Of a DNA stretch of 64,000 bases, positions 36,289 through 46,471 are shown piece after piece. Source of the DNA: an uncultured Ignavibacteria bacterium (GTDB lineage Bacteria; Bacteroidota; Ignavibacteria; Kapaibacteriales; Kapaibacteriaceae); NCBI GenBank assembly GCA_937870915.1, contig CALMZQ010000062.1, forward strand, positions 1-64,000, in the 5' to 3' direction. Made by a program: the position numbers and the translations under genes. Each line of letters opens with the position of its first letter. Position 1 is the stretch's first letter. The notes below the pieces were generated by a model. It was not told the DNA's origin, searched no databases, and worked only from the letters and a program-made list of their open reading frames with translations.

Positions 36289-36987
36289 ATGGCACAAGGG
36301 AAGCGATATAAAAAGGCAGCTGCTGCATTCAACCGCACGCTTGCTCATGATTTCAAGAAGGCAGTAGCACTCGTAAAATCAAATGCTACAGCCAAGTTCG
36401 ACGAGTCATTCGAAGTAGCAATGAACCTCGGCGTTGATCCGCGTAAGGCAGATCAGCTCGTTCGCGGTACAGTAGCACTTCCGCACGGTACCGGTAAGAG
36501 CGTACGTGTTCTCGTGGTTGCAAAGGCCCCGAAGGACAAGGAAGCTCTTGATGCCGGAGCTGATTTTGCCGGATTCTCTGAGTATATCGAGAAGCTTCAA
36601 GGGGGCTGGGCAGACATCGACATCATTATCGCAACTCCGGATGTGATGGGTGAAGTTGGTAAGCTTGGTCGCGTGCTCGGACCTCGCGGTCTGATGCCTA
36701 ATCCTAAGAGCGGTACCGTTACGTTCGACGTAGCAAAGGCCGTTGCAGAGGTAAAGGCCGGTAAGATCGAGTTCCGCGTTGACAAGGCCGGTAACATCCA
36801 TGCTTCGGTTGGCAAGTGTTCATTCGACGTAGACAAGCTCGTAGACAATGTTCAGCTGTTCGTTGGTACGGTTATCCGTGCCAAGCCGTCTTCAGCCAAG
36901 GGCAAGTATGTAAAGAGCATTTCGTTCAGCTCCACGATGGGACCTAGCGTTCGTGTTGAAGAACAATCCCTCGGCGCTGACCTTTAA
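36289..36987 (+). CDS. rplA: 50S ribosomal protein L1
   Basis: 232 residues. It has [34 protein letters not shown] (about 37-70) and [20 protein letters not shown] (about 125-144), the signature of L1. L1 forms the mobile L1 stalk at the E site and in many bacteria represses its own mRNA. The 92-nt gap before it and the 92-nt gap after it (36988-37079, before rplJ) may hold autoregulatory leaders, but no definite structure was derived here. Confidence 0.99.
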   Translation: MAQGKRYKKAAAAFNRTLAHDFKKAVALVKSNATAKFDESFEVAMNLGVDPRKADQLVRGTVALPHGTGKSVRVLVVAKAPKDKEALDAGADFAGFSEYIEKLQGGWADIDIIIATPDVMGEVGKLGRVLGPRGLMPNPKSGTVTFDVAKAVAEVKAGKIEFRVDKAGNIHASVGKCSFDVDKLVDNVQLFVGTVIRAKPSSAKGKYVKSISFSSTMGPSVRVEEQSLGADL

Positions 36988-37079
36988 TTCACAAGACTAT
37001 TACGCATTGTTGGTGATTCAAGCTTCTAACGCGTCTTCGGATGTGTTGAATTGCCAACGGAACCATAATCAACAGGTTT

Positions 37080-37604
37080 ATGATCACGAAAGAGCAAAAA
37101 AAGGTCGTCGTCGCTGAACTCGCGGACATGCTTCGCGAAGCAACGAGCCTCTACTTCGTGGACTTCACCGGTATGACCGTTGCAACGGACCAAGCGTTCC
37201 GCAACGAGCTACGGAAGAAGGGCGTTACGATGCGGGTTGCCAAGAACACCCTCATCATTCGCGCTCTTGCTGACGTCGGTGGCTACGAGATCGAGGATTC
37301 GAAGTTTGCAGGTCAGACGGCAGTGATCTTCGGAGGTGCAGACCCTATCGCTCCGGCTAAGATCATTCGTCAATACTTTGAAAAGGGCGAAAAGCCTAAG
37401 CTCAAGGTGGCGGTGGTCGAAGGTCAGGTGTTCGATGGCACGCAACTCAAGCAAGTGTCCGAGCTCCCAACACGTGAGGACCTCATCTCCGCAATGATAG
37501 GCAGCATCCATGCCCCGATCTCGGGTATCGTTGGAAGCATCAATGCCGTTATGCGCGATGTGGCATCTCTCGTTGAAGAGGTCGCAAAGAAGAAGGCTGC
37601 GTAA
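37080..37604 (+). CDS. rplJ: 50S ribosomal protein L10
   Basis: 174 residues. It begins MITKEQKKVVVAELADMLREATSLYFVDFTGMTV, with RVAKNTLIIRAL (about 52) typical of L10, and a C-terminal helix that carries L7/L12 dimers. L10 anchors the L12 stalk to 23S rRNA and commonly binds the leader of its own mRNA to repress rplJL. rplL follows 81 nt downstream. Confidence 0.98.
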   Translation: MITKEQKKVVVAELADMLREATSLYFVDFTGMTVATDQAFRNELRKKGVTMRVAKNTLIIRALADVGGYEIEDSKFAGQTAVIFGGADPIAPAKIIRQYFEKGEKPKLKVAVVEGQVFDGTQLKQVSELPTREDLISAMIGSIHAPISGIVGSINAVMRDVASLVEEVAKKKAA

Positions 37605-37685
37605 TCCTTCTGAGTGTAACACCATACGTGGTGTTGCCATCTGAATCACGAACGAATAACAATCATCCCAAAAGTGGAGAACAAC

Positions 37686-38060
37686 ATGTCAGCAATCGTT
37701 GATGAACTCGTAGAAAAGATCGGTGCCCTTACACTTGTTGAAGCTGCCGACCTCAAGAAGGCACTTGAAGACAAGTTCGGTGTAACAGCTTCGGCTCCAA
37801 TGATGATGGCAGCAGCCCCAGGCGCAGCCGCAGCAGCAGTTGAAGAAAAGACAGAATTCGATGTAGAACTCACAGACGCTGGCGCACAAAAGCTCAACGT
37901 TATCAAGGTTGTACGCGAAGTGACCGGTCTTGGCCTCAAGGAAGCAAAGGACCTCGTAGAAGGCGCTCCGAAGATCGTAAAGGAAGCCGCTCCGAAGGCA
38001 GATGCCGATGCTCTCAAAAAGAAGCTCGAAGAAGCTGGCGCCAAGGTTACACTCAAGTAA
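37686..38060 (+). CDS. rplL: 50S ribosomal protein L7/L12
   Basis: 124 residues from ATG 37686; the GTG at 37674 is in frame, but GGAG lies between it and the ATG. The N-terminal dimerisation region ([24 protein letters not shown]), an Ala-rich hinge ([12 protein letters not shown]) and the C-terminal factor-binding domain ([21 protein letters not shown]) are clear. It recruits translation GTPases. A strong hairpin follows. Confidence 0.98.
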   Translation: MSAIVDELVEKIGALTLVEAADLKKALEDKFGVTASAPMMMAAAPGAAAAAVEEKTEFDVELTDAGAQKLNVIKVVREVTGLGLKEAKDLVEGAPKIVKEAAPKADADALKKKLEEAGAKVTLK

Positions 38061-38081
38061 TCAGCAAAACTCAAAAACAGC

Positions 38082-38110
38082 CCCGGGACGGTCATTTGTA
38101 CCGTCTCGGG
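38082..38110 (+). terminator. attenuator hairpin between rplL and rpoB
   Basis: CCCGGGACGGT (38082-38092) pairs with ACCGTCTCGGG (38100-38110) over 11 positions, one G-T. A T-rich but broken stretch (CGTTGTTGT) follows. A partial terminator between rplL and rpoBC is common and sets the lower expression of rpoBC. Confidence 0.7.
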
Positions 38111-38237
38111 CGTTGTTGTCTTAGGACAATTCTTGTTCAAGGGACTTATCGACCGCTGATCGACCATGCTCGATCACTCGAACGCACGGTCATCGATCGA
38201 TAGGTTCTACTTTTCTAAGCATTCGGGAGCCAACTCC

Positions 38238-41200
38238 ATGAATGGATCAACCCTGGACACGTCACTGTACCAGCTTCCGCTACCTCGCCTTCGCGAACGA
38301 ATTTCGTTCGGGACGATCGAGTCGGAATCAACGTACCCAGACCTCCTTGGCATTCAGATCGATTCTTTCCACGACTTCCACCAGGAAGACGTTTCCGCGT
38401 CCGAACGCCGCTTCATCGGTTTGCAGCGTGCGTTCGAAAGCAACTTCCCTATCGAGGACAACTCGGGCGTCTACGAGCTCAGTTTCCTTGAGTACCTCGT
38501 CGAAAAGCCGAAGTACTCTGAAGAGGAATGTCGCGAGCGCGAGCTGACGTACGCCAAGACGCTCAAGGCGAAACTTCGCCTTTCGTCGAAGGCAGACCCA
38601 AGCTCCGAGGACTATATCGAAGCGATCGACCAAGAGGTTTACCTCGGTCAGATCCCGGCGATGACTCCACGCGGCACCTTCATCATCAATGGCGCAGAAC
38701 GCGTAGTGGTTGCACAGTTGCACCGCTCGCCGGGCTGTTTCTTTGATGAAGCTGTGCACCCGAACGGTACCAAAATCTTCTCTGCTCGTATCATCCCATT
38801 CAAGGGATCGTGGGTAGAGTTCACAACAGATATCCATGATGTGATGTATGCGTACATCGACCGTAAGAAGAAATTCCCGGTCACTACGTTGCTTCGCGCT
38901 CTTGGATATTCAAGTGACGAAGATCTTCTCAACCTCTTCGACCTCACAACGGACGTTCCAGTGAAGAAGATGACGGATGAGTTCCTCGGTAGACGCATCG
39001 CTGCAGACGCAGTTGATATGTCCACTGGTGAGATCGTTGCACAGCGTGATCTGATCGTAGATGAAGACCTGCTTCAGCGTCTGCTCAATGCAGATGTTGA
39101 GTCTATTCGCATCTACAAATACGAAAACACAAACGACGAGCCTATTATCGCAAAGACCCTTGCGAAGGATACCTCGCGTACACGTGAAGACGCACTTGAG
39201 ACGATTTATCGTCAGCTCCGCTCATCAGATCCACCGGATCTGGACACGGCATGGGGCCTTCTCGAGAAGTTGTTCTTCAATCCGAAGCGTTACGACCTCG
39301 GCGTAGTTGGACGTTATCGCATCAATGAGAAACTCGGCATGGCCGTTCCTCTTGATGTTACAACGTTGACTGTTGATGACATCGTTTCGATCGTGAAATA
39401 TCTGATCGATGTTCGTGATGCTAAGGTTCCGGTTGACGACATCGACCACCTTTCAAATCGCCGCGTTCGCACCGTTGGCGAGCAGCTCGAAGCAACATTC
39501 AACCTTGGCCTCACGCGCATGGCGCGTACGATCAAGGAGCGTTTGAGTGTTCGCGACAGCGAGAACATCACTCCGAGTGAGCTTGTTAATGCGCGAACGA
39601 TCACAAGCGTGATCAATCAGTTCTTCGGAACGAATCAGCTGTCGCAGTTCATGGACCAGACCAATCCGCTCTCTGAGATCACGCACAAGCGTCGTACCTC
39701 GGCACTCGGACCTGGCGGTCTTACACGTGAGCGTGCCGGCTTCGAAGTACGCGACGTACACTATACGCACTACGGTCGCCTTTGCCCGATCGAAACACCG
39801 GAAGGCCCGAACATCGGTCTGATCTCGTCGCTTGCTATTCACGCCCGCGTGAACAAGTTCGGCTTTATCGAGACGCCGTATCGCAAGGTTGTAAACGGAA
39901 TCTGCACGGAAGACATCGAGTTTCTCCCGGCTGACAAAGAAGAAGGGTTGATTATCATCCCTGCTTCTACAGCCATGGACAAGAAGGGGAAGATCCTCGG
40001 CGAGACCGTAAAAGCACGTTTGAGTGGTGACTACAAGGTTGTTCACCCTACTGAAGTGCACTATATCGAGGTTAGTACAGACCAGATCACATCTGCTGCT
40101 GCTGCACTTATCCCGTTCCTCGAACACGATGATGCTAACCGCGCACTCATGGGTTCGAACATGCAACGCCAAGGCGTGCCGCTCCTTCGTCCGGAAGCCC
40201 CGGTTGTTGGTACCGGTATGGAAGCACGTGTCGCTCGCGATTCGCGCGCCATGGTACTTGCAGAAGATGACGGTGTTGTTGAGTATGTATGTGCAGACTT
40301 CGTACGCGTGAAGTATGATGATAAGCGGACCGGTGACGAAAAGCTTATCTCCTTCGACAATGATCGTACGATCACCTACAACCTCCACAAGTTCTATCGC
40401 ACCAATCAAGACACCTGCATCAATCAACACCCTATCGTGTTGGCGGGTCAGCGTGTGAAGAAGGGGCAGCCCCTTATCGACGGTGCGTCTACGGACATGG
40501 GCGAACTCGCACTTGGACGTAACGTGATGGTGGCCTTCATGCCATGGCGTGGATACAACTTCGAAGATGCTATCGTGATCAGCGAGCGCATGGTGGCTGA
40601 GGATGTCTTTACATCCATCCACATCGAAGAGTACACACTTCAAGTTCGCGACACAAAGCGCGGAGAAGAAGAATTCACGCGTGAAATTCCGAACGTGAGT
40701 GAAGAAGCCACAAAGGATCTCGATGATCGCGGTATTGTCCGCATCGGTGCAAAGATCCGTGAAGGTGATATCCTCATCGGTAAGATCACACCGAAGGGTG
40801 AAACAGATCCAACACCGGAAGAAAAACTCCTTCGCGCCATCTTTGGCGATAAGGCCGGTGATGTGAAGGATGTTTCACTCAAGGCACCTCCCGGACTCAA
40901 GGGTACGGCTATCAATACGAAGCTGTTTGCACGTCGTGTCCTTACGAGCGACAGTGAATTCCGCCTCGAAGAAAAGAAGCGCCAAGATCTCATCACAAAG
41001 CGTGAACAACAGGCACTCCGTGCCCTTGACATCGACTGTGTTGAGCGTATCGGCGAACTGCTTGATGGCGAAACAAGTCTTGGTATCCGCTCTTCGAATG
41101 ACACAACGATCTTCCGTAGCGGTGCAAAGCTTGTTGCAAAGGAATTCGCAGCAAAGTTTGAAGCAGGCGCATTCATCCCGTCCGCAGTGAATGTGGAGCA

Positions 41201-42065
41201 GGATTGGGTGGCCGAGAAGAAGACAATGAAGTTGCTTCGCAAGCTCCTTGAGAACTACGAAACACGTCGAAACGACATTATGATGGATGGTCGTATCGAG
41301 CGAAACAAGATCGCAGCCGGCGACGAACTTCAGCCTGGTATCCTTCAGATGGCAAAGGTCTATGTGGCCAAGAAGCGCAAGCTTCAAGTTGGTGACAAGA
41401 TGGCCGGACGTCACGGGAATAAGGGTATCGTTTCGAAGATCGTTCCGCTAGAGGACATGCCGTTCCTTCCGGATGGCGCTCCTGTAGATCTTGTTCTTAA
41501 CCCGCTCGGTGTGCCTTCTCGTATGAACCTGGGCCAGCTCTACGAGACCGCTCTCGGATGGGCTGCCAAGAAGCTAGGTGTGCATTTCGCTACACCGATC
41601 TTTGATGGTGCAACGTGGGATCAAGTGGGTGACTATCTCGAACAGGCAAACCTTCCTCGAACAGGGAAAACAGTTCTGTATGATGGTCGCTCAGGTGAAG
41701 CCTTCCAGAATGAGGTTACGGTAGGTATCATCTATATGATGAAACTCTCCCACCTTGTGGAAGACAAGATCCACGCTCGTTCCATCGGACCATACTCGCT
41801 CATCACACAACAACCTCTTGGCGGTAAGGCCCAATTCGGTGGCCAGCGTCTCGGGGAAATGGAAGTGTGGGCGCTTGAGGCCTATGGCGCAGCGCACACG
41901 CTTCAGGAAATGTTGACGCTGAAGTCAGACGATGTGCAGGGTCGTGCAAAGATGTACGAGTCGCTCGTAAAGGGCGAAAACCTGCCAGCGCCAGGCATTC
42001 CGGAGTCATTCAACGTGCTCGTTCGCGAGCTGCAGGGTCTATGTCTGGACGTTAAGCTCGACTGA
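38238..42065 (+). CDS. rpoB: DNA-directed RNA polymerase subunit beta
   Basis: 1275 residues from ATG 38238, preceded by CGGGAG; the frame opens at 38166 (start-rich upstream segment with no homology expected). Fork-loop and rifampicin-region motifs FFGTNQLSQFMDQTNPLSEITHKRR(TSALGPGGL) are intact, so no resistance substitution is obvious in the Q-FMDQ-NPL-E-THKRR-S core. GRHGNKGIVSKI (near residue 1057) and the C-terminal GGKAQFGGQRLGEMEVWALEAYGAA segment are present. It forms the catalytic core of RNA polymerase with beta prime. rpoC starts 48 nt downstream. Confidence 0.98.
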   Translation: MNGSTLDTSLYQLPLPRLRERISFGTIESESTYPDLLGIQIDSFHDFHQEDVSASERRFIGLQRAFESNFPIEDNSGVYELSFLEYLVEKPKYSEEECRERELTYAKTLKAKLRLSSKADPSSEDYIEAIDQEVYLGQIPAMTPRGTFIINGAERVVVAQLHRSPGCFFDEAVHPNGTKIFSARIIPFKGSWVEFTTDIHDVMYAYIDRKKKFPVTTLLRALGYSSDEDLLNLFDLTTDVPVKKMTDEFLGRRIAADAVDMSTGEIVAQRDLIVDEDLLQRLLNADVESIRIYKYENTNDEPIIAKTLAKDTSRTREDALETIYRQLRSSDPPDLDTAWGLLEKLFFNPKRYDLGVVGRYRINEKLGMAVPLDVTTLTVDDIVSIVKYLIDVRDAKVPVDDIDHLSNRRVRTVGEQLEATFNLGLTRMARTIKERLSVRDSENITPSELVNARTITSVINQFFGTNQLSQFMDQTNPLSEITHKRRTSALGPGGLTRERAGFEVRDVHYTHYGRLCPIETPEGPNIGLISSLAIHARVNKFGFIETPYRKVVNGICTEDIEFLPADKEEGLIIIPASTAMDKKGKILGETVKARLSGDYKVVHPTEVHYIEVSTDQITSAAAALIPFLEHDDANRALMGSNMQRQGVPLLRPEAPVVGTGMEARVARDSRAMVLAEDDGVVEYVCADFVRVKYDDKRTGDEKLISFDNDRTITYNLHKFYRTNQDTCINQHPIVLAGQRVKKGQPLIDGASTDMGELALGRNVMVAFMPWRGYNFEDAIVISERMVAEDVFTSIHIEEYTLQVRDTKRGEEEFTREIPNVSEEATKDLDDRGIVRIGAKIREGDILIGKITPKGETDPTPEEKLLRAIFGDKAGDVKDVSLKAPPGLKGTAINTKLFARRVLTSDSEFRLEEKKRQDLITKREQQALRALDIDCVERIGELLDGETSLGIRSSNDTTIFRSGAKLVAKEFAAKFEAGAFIPSAVNVEQDWVAEKKTMKLLRKLLENYETRRNDIMMDGRIERNKIAAGDELQPGILQMAKVYVAKKRKLQVGDKMAGRHGNKGIVSKIVPLEDMPFLPDGAPVDLVLNPLGVPSRMNLGQLYETALGWAAKKLGVHFATPIFDGATWDQVGDYLEQANLPRTGKTVLYDGRSGEAFQNEVTVGIIYMMKLSHLVEDKIHARSIGPYSLITQQPLGGKAQFGGQRLGEMEVWALEAYGAAHTLQEMLTLKSDDVQGRAKMYESLVKGENLPAPGIPESFNVLVRELQGLCLDVKLD

Positions 42066-42113
42066 GCGTAACGCCCACGTCCCACTGAACAGGAATATTC
42101 CGTCGGAGTCACG

Positions 42114-45100
42114 ATGCAGTTCCATAACATCCCTAAGCGCGGCTATCAGCAGATCACGATCCGCATTGCCTCGCCGGATGACATTCTCAATCGCTCTCAT
42201 GGTGAGGTTACCAAGCCAGAGACGATCAACTACCGTTCCTTCCGTCCAGAGAAGGATGGTTTGTTCTGCGAAAAGATCTTTGGTCCTATCCGGGACTGGG
42301 AATGCGCATGTGGTAAATACAAGCGCATTCGCTACAAGGGTATCGTATGTGACCGCTGCGGCGTGGAAGTGACGCAAAAGAGCGTCCGTCGCGAGCGCAT
42401 GGGTCACATCATGCTCGCCGTACCGGTTGTTCATATCTGGTTCCTTCGCTCGCTTCCGAGCAAGATTTCCGGTGTGATCGGTATGCCAACAAAGGACGTC
42501 GAGCGGATCGTGTATTACGAATCCTACGTCGTCATTCAACCGGGTTCCACTGGTCTTCAGCCGAAGGACCTCCTTACGGAAGAACAATATCTCGACGTGC
42601 TGCAAAACCTCCGTCCGGAGGAACGCAACATGGACGATGATGATCCTCGCAAGTTCATCGCCCTCATCGGTGGTGAAGCTGTGAAGGAACTCCTCCGTCG
42701 TGTTGATGCAGATGAAGCCTATTTCGTCCTGCGCGAAACGGCTAAGGACGACATGTCCCAAGCCAAGAAGGCGGACGTGCTCAAGCGTCTGCGCATCCTT
42801 GATGCGTTCCGCACGAGTGAAACAAAGGAACCGAATCGTCCTGAGTGGATGGTTCTTGATGTTATTCCTGTGATCCCACCGGATCTCCGCCCGCTCGTTC
42901 CTCTCGAAGGGGGCCGCTTCGCTACGTCTGACCTCAACGACCTCTACCGCCGCGTTATCATTCGTAACAATCGCCTCAAGCGCCTGATCGATATCAAAGC
43001 GCCGGAAGTGATCCTGCGTAATGAAAAGCGGATGCTTCAAGAGGCTGTTGATGCGTTGTTCGACAATTCACGTCGGGCCGTTCGCAGCGAATCGCAGCGC
43101 GCTCTGAAGTCGCTCGCAGATACACTCAAGGGTAAGACAGGCCGCTTCCGTCAGAACCTTCTCGGTAAACGCGTCGACTATTCGGGTCGTTCGGTTATCG
43201 TTGTGGGCCCAGAGCTCAAGCTCTATGAATGTGGCCTTCCAAAGGACATGGCTGTTGAGCTCTTTAAGCCACTTGTTATCCGTAAGCTCATCGAGCGTGG
43301 ACATTGCAAGACTGTAAAGAGTGCTAAGAAGCAAGTAGAGAAGAAGACTACGGAAGTATGGGACATCCTGGATACCGTTATCGACGGCCATCCGGTGCTC
43401 CTCAACCGTGCTCCAACTCTTCACCGATTGGGTATTCAGGCGTTCCAGCCAAAGCTCATCGAAGGTAAGGCCATTCAGCTGCACCCGCTTGTTACAACGG
43501 CTTTCAACGCTGACTTTGACGGTGACCAGATGGCCGTTCACGTGCCATTGAGTCACGAAGCGCAGCTTGAGTCCTTGCTCCTTATCCTTTCCGCGCACAA
43601 CATCATGCACACGCAGAACGGCGAGCCTATCGCAGTTCCGTCGCAAGACATGGTTCTTGGGGTGTACTACCTCACAAAGGCGCGCAATGGTCTGAAGGGT
43701 CACGGTAAGATGTTTGCCAATGTCGAAGAAGTGGTTGTTGCATACAACTCCGGTCGCATTGACATGCATGCCAAGATCAAGGTCCGCATCAACGGCGAAA
43801 TGATCGACACAACCTCGGGCCGCGTAATCTTCAATCTCATCGTACCTGAAGAACTCGGGTACATGAATGAGATGCTCGGTAAGAAGCGCCTGCGCCAGGT
43901 GATCTCCGACTGCTTCCGCAAGGCAGGTCTTGCAAAGACCGTTGAGTTCCTCGACAAGCTCAAGGAAGCCGGCTTCCAGACTGCTACTCGTGGTGGACTC
44001 TCTGTGTCTATCGCAGATGTTGTGGTCCCGGCCGAAAAGGTTGCGATCATCGACAAGGCGCAGAAGGAAGTTGACAAGATCGAAGACTACTACCACTCCG
44101 GTGTTATCACCGAAGGTGAGCGGTACAACAAGATCATCGATACATGGTCCACAGCAACGAACCGTGTAGCCGACAAGCTCTACAACGAGCTTGCATCAAA
44201 CCTTGATGGATTCAACACCTTCTTCATGATGCTCGACTCGCAAGCTCGGGGTTCGAAAGAACAGATCCGTCAGCTTGCAGGTATGCGCGGTCTGATGGCA
44301 AAGCCACAGAAAACCGCGGCGGCATCGTCAGCCGAGTTGATCGAAAACCCGATCATCTCGAACTTCAAAGAAGGCCTTACGATCCTTGAGTACTTCATCT
44401 CCACGCACGGTGCCCGTAAGGGTCTTGCTGATACAGCTCTGAAGACGGCCGATGCCGGTTACCTCACACGTCGTCTCCACGACGTTGCGCAGGACATGGT
44501 GATCTCCGATGATGACTGCGGTACCATCCGTGGTATCGAGATGAAGGCGCTGAAGGACGGCGAAGAAGTGAAGGAGCCATTGAAGGAGCGCATTCTTGGC
44601 CGTACATCTCTTGTTGATGTGGTTGATCCACTCACAGGGGAACTGTATTGCGCCAAGGGTACTGTGATCGACGAAGATGTTACGGACAAGATCGAACGCA
44701 GTCCGATCGAAGCCGTCCTTATCCGCTCGGTACTCACCTGTGAATCACGCCGTGGAGTTTGTGCACGCTGTTACGGCCGCAACATGGCCACAGGCCAGAT
44801 GGTTGATACAGGCGAAGCGGTCGGTACGATCGCATCGCAGTCCATCGGCGAACCGGGTACACAGCTTACGCTTCGTACGTTCCACACAGGTGGTACTGCT
44901 TCGCTTTCGATGTCGCAGAGTGCCGTAATCGCAAAGTTCGATGGTGCCGTGCAGTTCGACGGTATCAGACTCGTTACGTATCCGGGCGATTCAGAGGACA
45001 TTCATGTTGTTGTCTCGCGTGCCGGTGTGATCAACATTGTTGAGCCGGGCTCCAACCGTGTTGTTACGAAGTATGACGTGGTCTATGGTTCGGAACTCAA

Positions 45101-46391
45101 GGTGCAAGACGGTCAAGCAGTCAAGAAGGGCGACATGCTCTATGACTGGGATCCGTACAACTCTGTGATCATCACTGAAAAGGCCGGACGTGTTCGCTAT
45201 CGCGACCTCGTTCCGAACCTTACATTCAAAGAAGCTATCGATGAGCAGACGGGTCACACAACCAAGATCGTTATCGATTCTCGTGACCGGACCAAGAGCC
45301 CGGCAATTGAGATCGTTGACGAAGATGGCGTGTCCATTCAATCCTACATTATCCCTTCTCGTGCACAGATCGTTGTGGACGACGGGGAAGTAGTAACGAT
45401 CGGTTCCAAGCTTGTTAAGATGCCACGCGACCTTGGTCGTCTCCGCGACATCACAGGTGGTCTGCCACGCGTTACGGAGCTCTTCGAAGCTCGTGCGCCT
45501 CAGGCTCCTGCCGCCGTAACGGAAATCGATGGTATCGTTGCCATCGACAAGCCGAAACGTGGTTCCCGTGTGATCTCGGTAACGTCCCTCGACGGTGAAC
45601 TTCGCCGCGAATATTCGGTGCCGATCGGTCGTCACGTTCTTGTGCAAGAGGGAGACCTCGTGCGTTCCGGAGACCGTCTCACAGAAGGCGCTATCAACCC
45701 GCACGATATCCTCCACATCAAGGGTATCAATGAGGTGCAAGTCTATCTCGTGAACGAGATTCAAGAAGTGTATCGCATGCAGGGTGTGAAGATCAACGAC
45801 AAGCACATCGAAGTGATCGTTCGTCAGATGCTCCAAAAGGTTCGTGTTACCGATTCCGGTGATGCACAATTCCTTGAGGGAGATCAAATCGACCGTATCC
45901 GCTTCAATGACGAAAATGAGCGTCTTCGTAATTGCGTGATCGTAACTGATAAGGGCGACTCAAAGCTCAAGCTCGGTCAGGTCATTGACAAGAAGATCTT
46001 GCGCGAGATCAATGCCGAACTCAAGAAGAAGGAAAAGGAAGGCGCAAAGAGTCGCACGGCCGAACCGGCGATCGGCGAGCCACTTCTCCTCGGTATCACT
46101 CAAGCGTCTCTCACAACGGAATCGTGGCTGTCTGCAGCATCGTTCCAAGAGACAACGCGTGTACTTGCCGATGCTTCTGCTGCTGCAAAGGTCGACCGTC
46201 TTCTTGGCCTCAAGGAGAACATCATCCTCGGTCAGCTCATTCCTGCCGGTACGGGTCTCCGTGCTTATCAGGAACTGCTCGTGGCCTCGGACGTTGGCAA
46301 CATCTTCGGACCGGATGCTATCATCCCGAAAGTAGAAGAAGAGGAAGCACCGCGCCGCCCGGCTCGCAAGACCGCACGCGCCACGGCGTAA
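42114..46391 (+). CDS. rpoC: DNA-directed RNA polymerase subunit beta prime
   Basis: 1425 residues. It has the N-terminal zinc site ([20 protein letters not shown], about 63-82), the catalytic Mg motif [12 protein letters not shown] (about 464-475), the trigger-loop/bridge region and the second zinc cluster [13 protein letters not shown] (about 870-883). The C-terminus ends in a basic stretch ([12 protein letters not shown]). Length and order follow Bacteroidota homologues. Long minus-strand open frames opposite rpoB and rpoC are codon-bias shadows. A terminator follows at 46416. Confidence 0.98.
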   Translation: MQFHNIPKRGYQQITIRIASPDDILNRSHGEVTKPETINYRSFRPEKDGLFCEKIFGPIRDWECACGKYKRIRYKGIVCDRCGVEVTQKSVRRERMGHIMLAVPVVHIWFLRSLPSKISGVIGMPTKDVERIVYYESYVVIQPGSTGLQPKDLLTEEQYLDVLQNLRPEERNMDDDDPRKFIALIGGEAVKELLRRVDADEAYFVLRETAKDDMSQAKKADVLKRLRILDAFRTSETKEPNRPEWMVLDVIPVIPPDLRPLVPLEGGRFATSDLNDLYRRVIIRNNRLKRLIDIKAPEVILRNEKRMLQEAVDALFDNSRRAVRSESQRALKSLADTLKGKTGRFRQNLLGKRVDYSGRSVIVVGPELKLYECGLPKDMAVELFKPLVIRKLIERGHCKTVKSAKKQVEKKTTEVWDILDTVIDGHPVLLNRAPTLHRLGIQAFQPKLIEGKAIQLHPLVTTAFNADFDGDQMAVHVPLSHEAQLESLLLILSAHNIMHTQNGEPIAVPSQDMVLGVYYLTKARNGLKGHGKMFANVEEVVVAYNSGRIDMHAKIKVRINGEMIDTTSGRVIFNLIVPEELGYMNEMLGKKRLRQVISDCFRKAGLAKTVEFLDKLKEAGFQTATRGGLSVSIADVVVPAEKVAIIDKAQKEVDKIEDYYHSGVITEGERYNKIIDTWSTATNRVADKLYNELASNLDGFNTFFMMLDSQARGSKEQIRQLAGMRGLMAKPQKTAAASSAELIENPIISNFKEGLTILEYFISTHGARKGLADTALKTADAGYLTRRLHDVAQDMVISDDDCGTIRGIEMKALKDGEEVKEPLKERILGRTSLVDVVDPLTGELYCAKGTVIDEDVTDKIERSPIEAVLIRSVLTCESRRGVCARCYGRNMATGQMVDTGEAVGTIASQSIGEPGTQLTLRTFHTGGTASLSMSQSAVIAKFDGAVQFDGIRLVTYPGDSEDIHVVVSRAGVINIVEPGSNRVVTKYDVVYGSELKVQDGQAVKKGDMLYDWDPYNSVIITEKAGRVRYRDLVPNLTFKEAIDEQTGHTTKIVIDSRDRTKSPAIEIVDEDGVSIQSYIIPSRAQIVVDDGEVVTIGSKLVKMPRDLGRLRDITGGLPRVTELFEARAPQAPAAVTEIDGIVAIDKPKRGSRVISVTSLDGELRREYSVPIGRHVLVQEGDLVRSGDRLTEGAINPHDILHIKGINEVQVYLVNEIQEVYRMQGVKINDKHIEVIVRQMLQKVRVTDSGDAQFLEGDQIDRIRFNDENERLRNCVIVTDKGDSKLKLGQVIDKKILREINAELKKKEKEGAKSRTAEPAIGEPLLLGITQASLTTESWLSAASFQETTRVLADASAAAKVDRLLGLKENIILGQLIPAGTGLRAYQELLVASDVGNIFGPDAIIPKVEEEEAPRRPARKTARATA

Positions 46392-46415
46392 CCTTCTCAT
46401 CAGTTGAATGTCTTC

Positions 46416-46450
46416 AAGGGGCTGTCCAGAAACGGACGGCCCCTTTCTTT
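46416..46450 (+). terminator. intrinsic terminator of rpoBC
   Basis: AAGGGGCTGTCC (46416-46427), loop of six, GGACGGCCCCTT (46434-46445), then TCTTTT. The 12-bp stem with a T-rich tail is a good terminator. Its left arm is one of the over-represented AAGGGGCT octamers. Confidence 0.9.
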
Positions 46451-46471
46451 TGTGCCGTATTTTCTCAGATC

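Noticed and set aside
37674-37686. GTG start for rplL
   Set aside because: The ribosome-binding GGAG lies between the GTG and the ATG at 37686, and the ATG gives the family N-terminus.
39453-40643. Long minus-strand open frame opposite rpoB (396 codons)
   Set aside because: It lies wholly inside rpoB, encodes a Cys/His-rich low-complexity sequence without any domain, and comes from the codon bias of the plus strand.
42039-44096. Two long minus-strand open frames opposite rpoC (333 and 342 codons), and a third at 44991-45887
   Set aside because: These are shadows of rpoC, with no start signals or recognisable domains.
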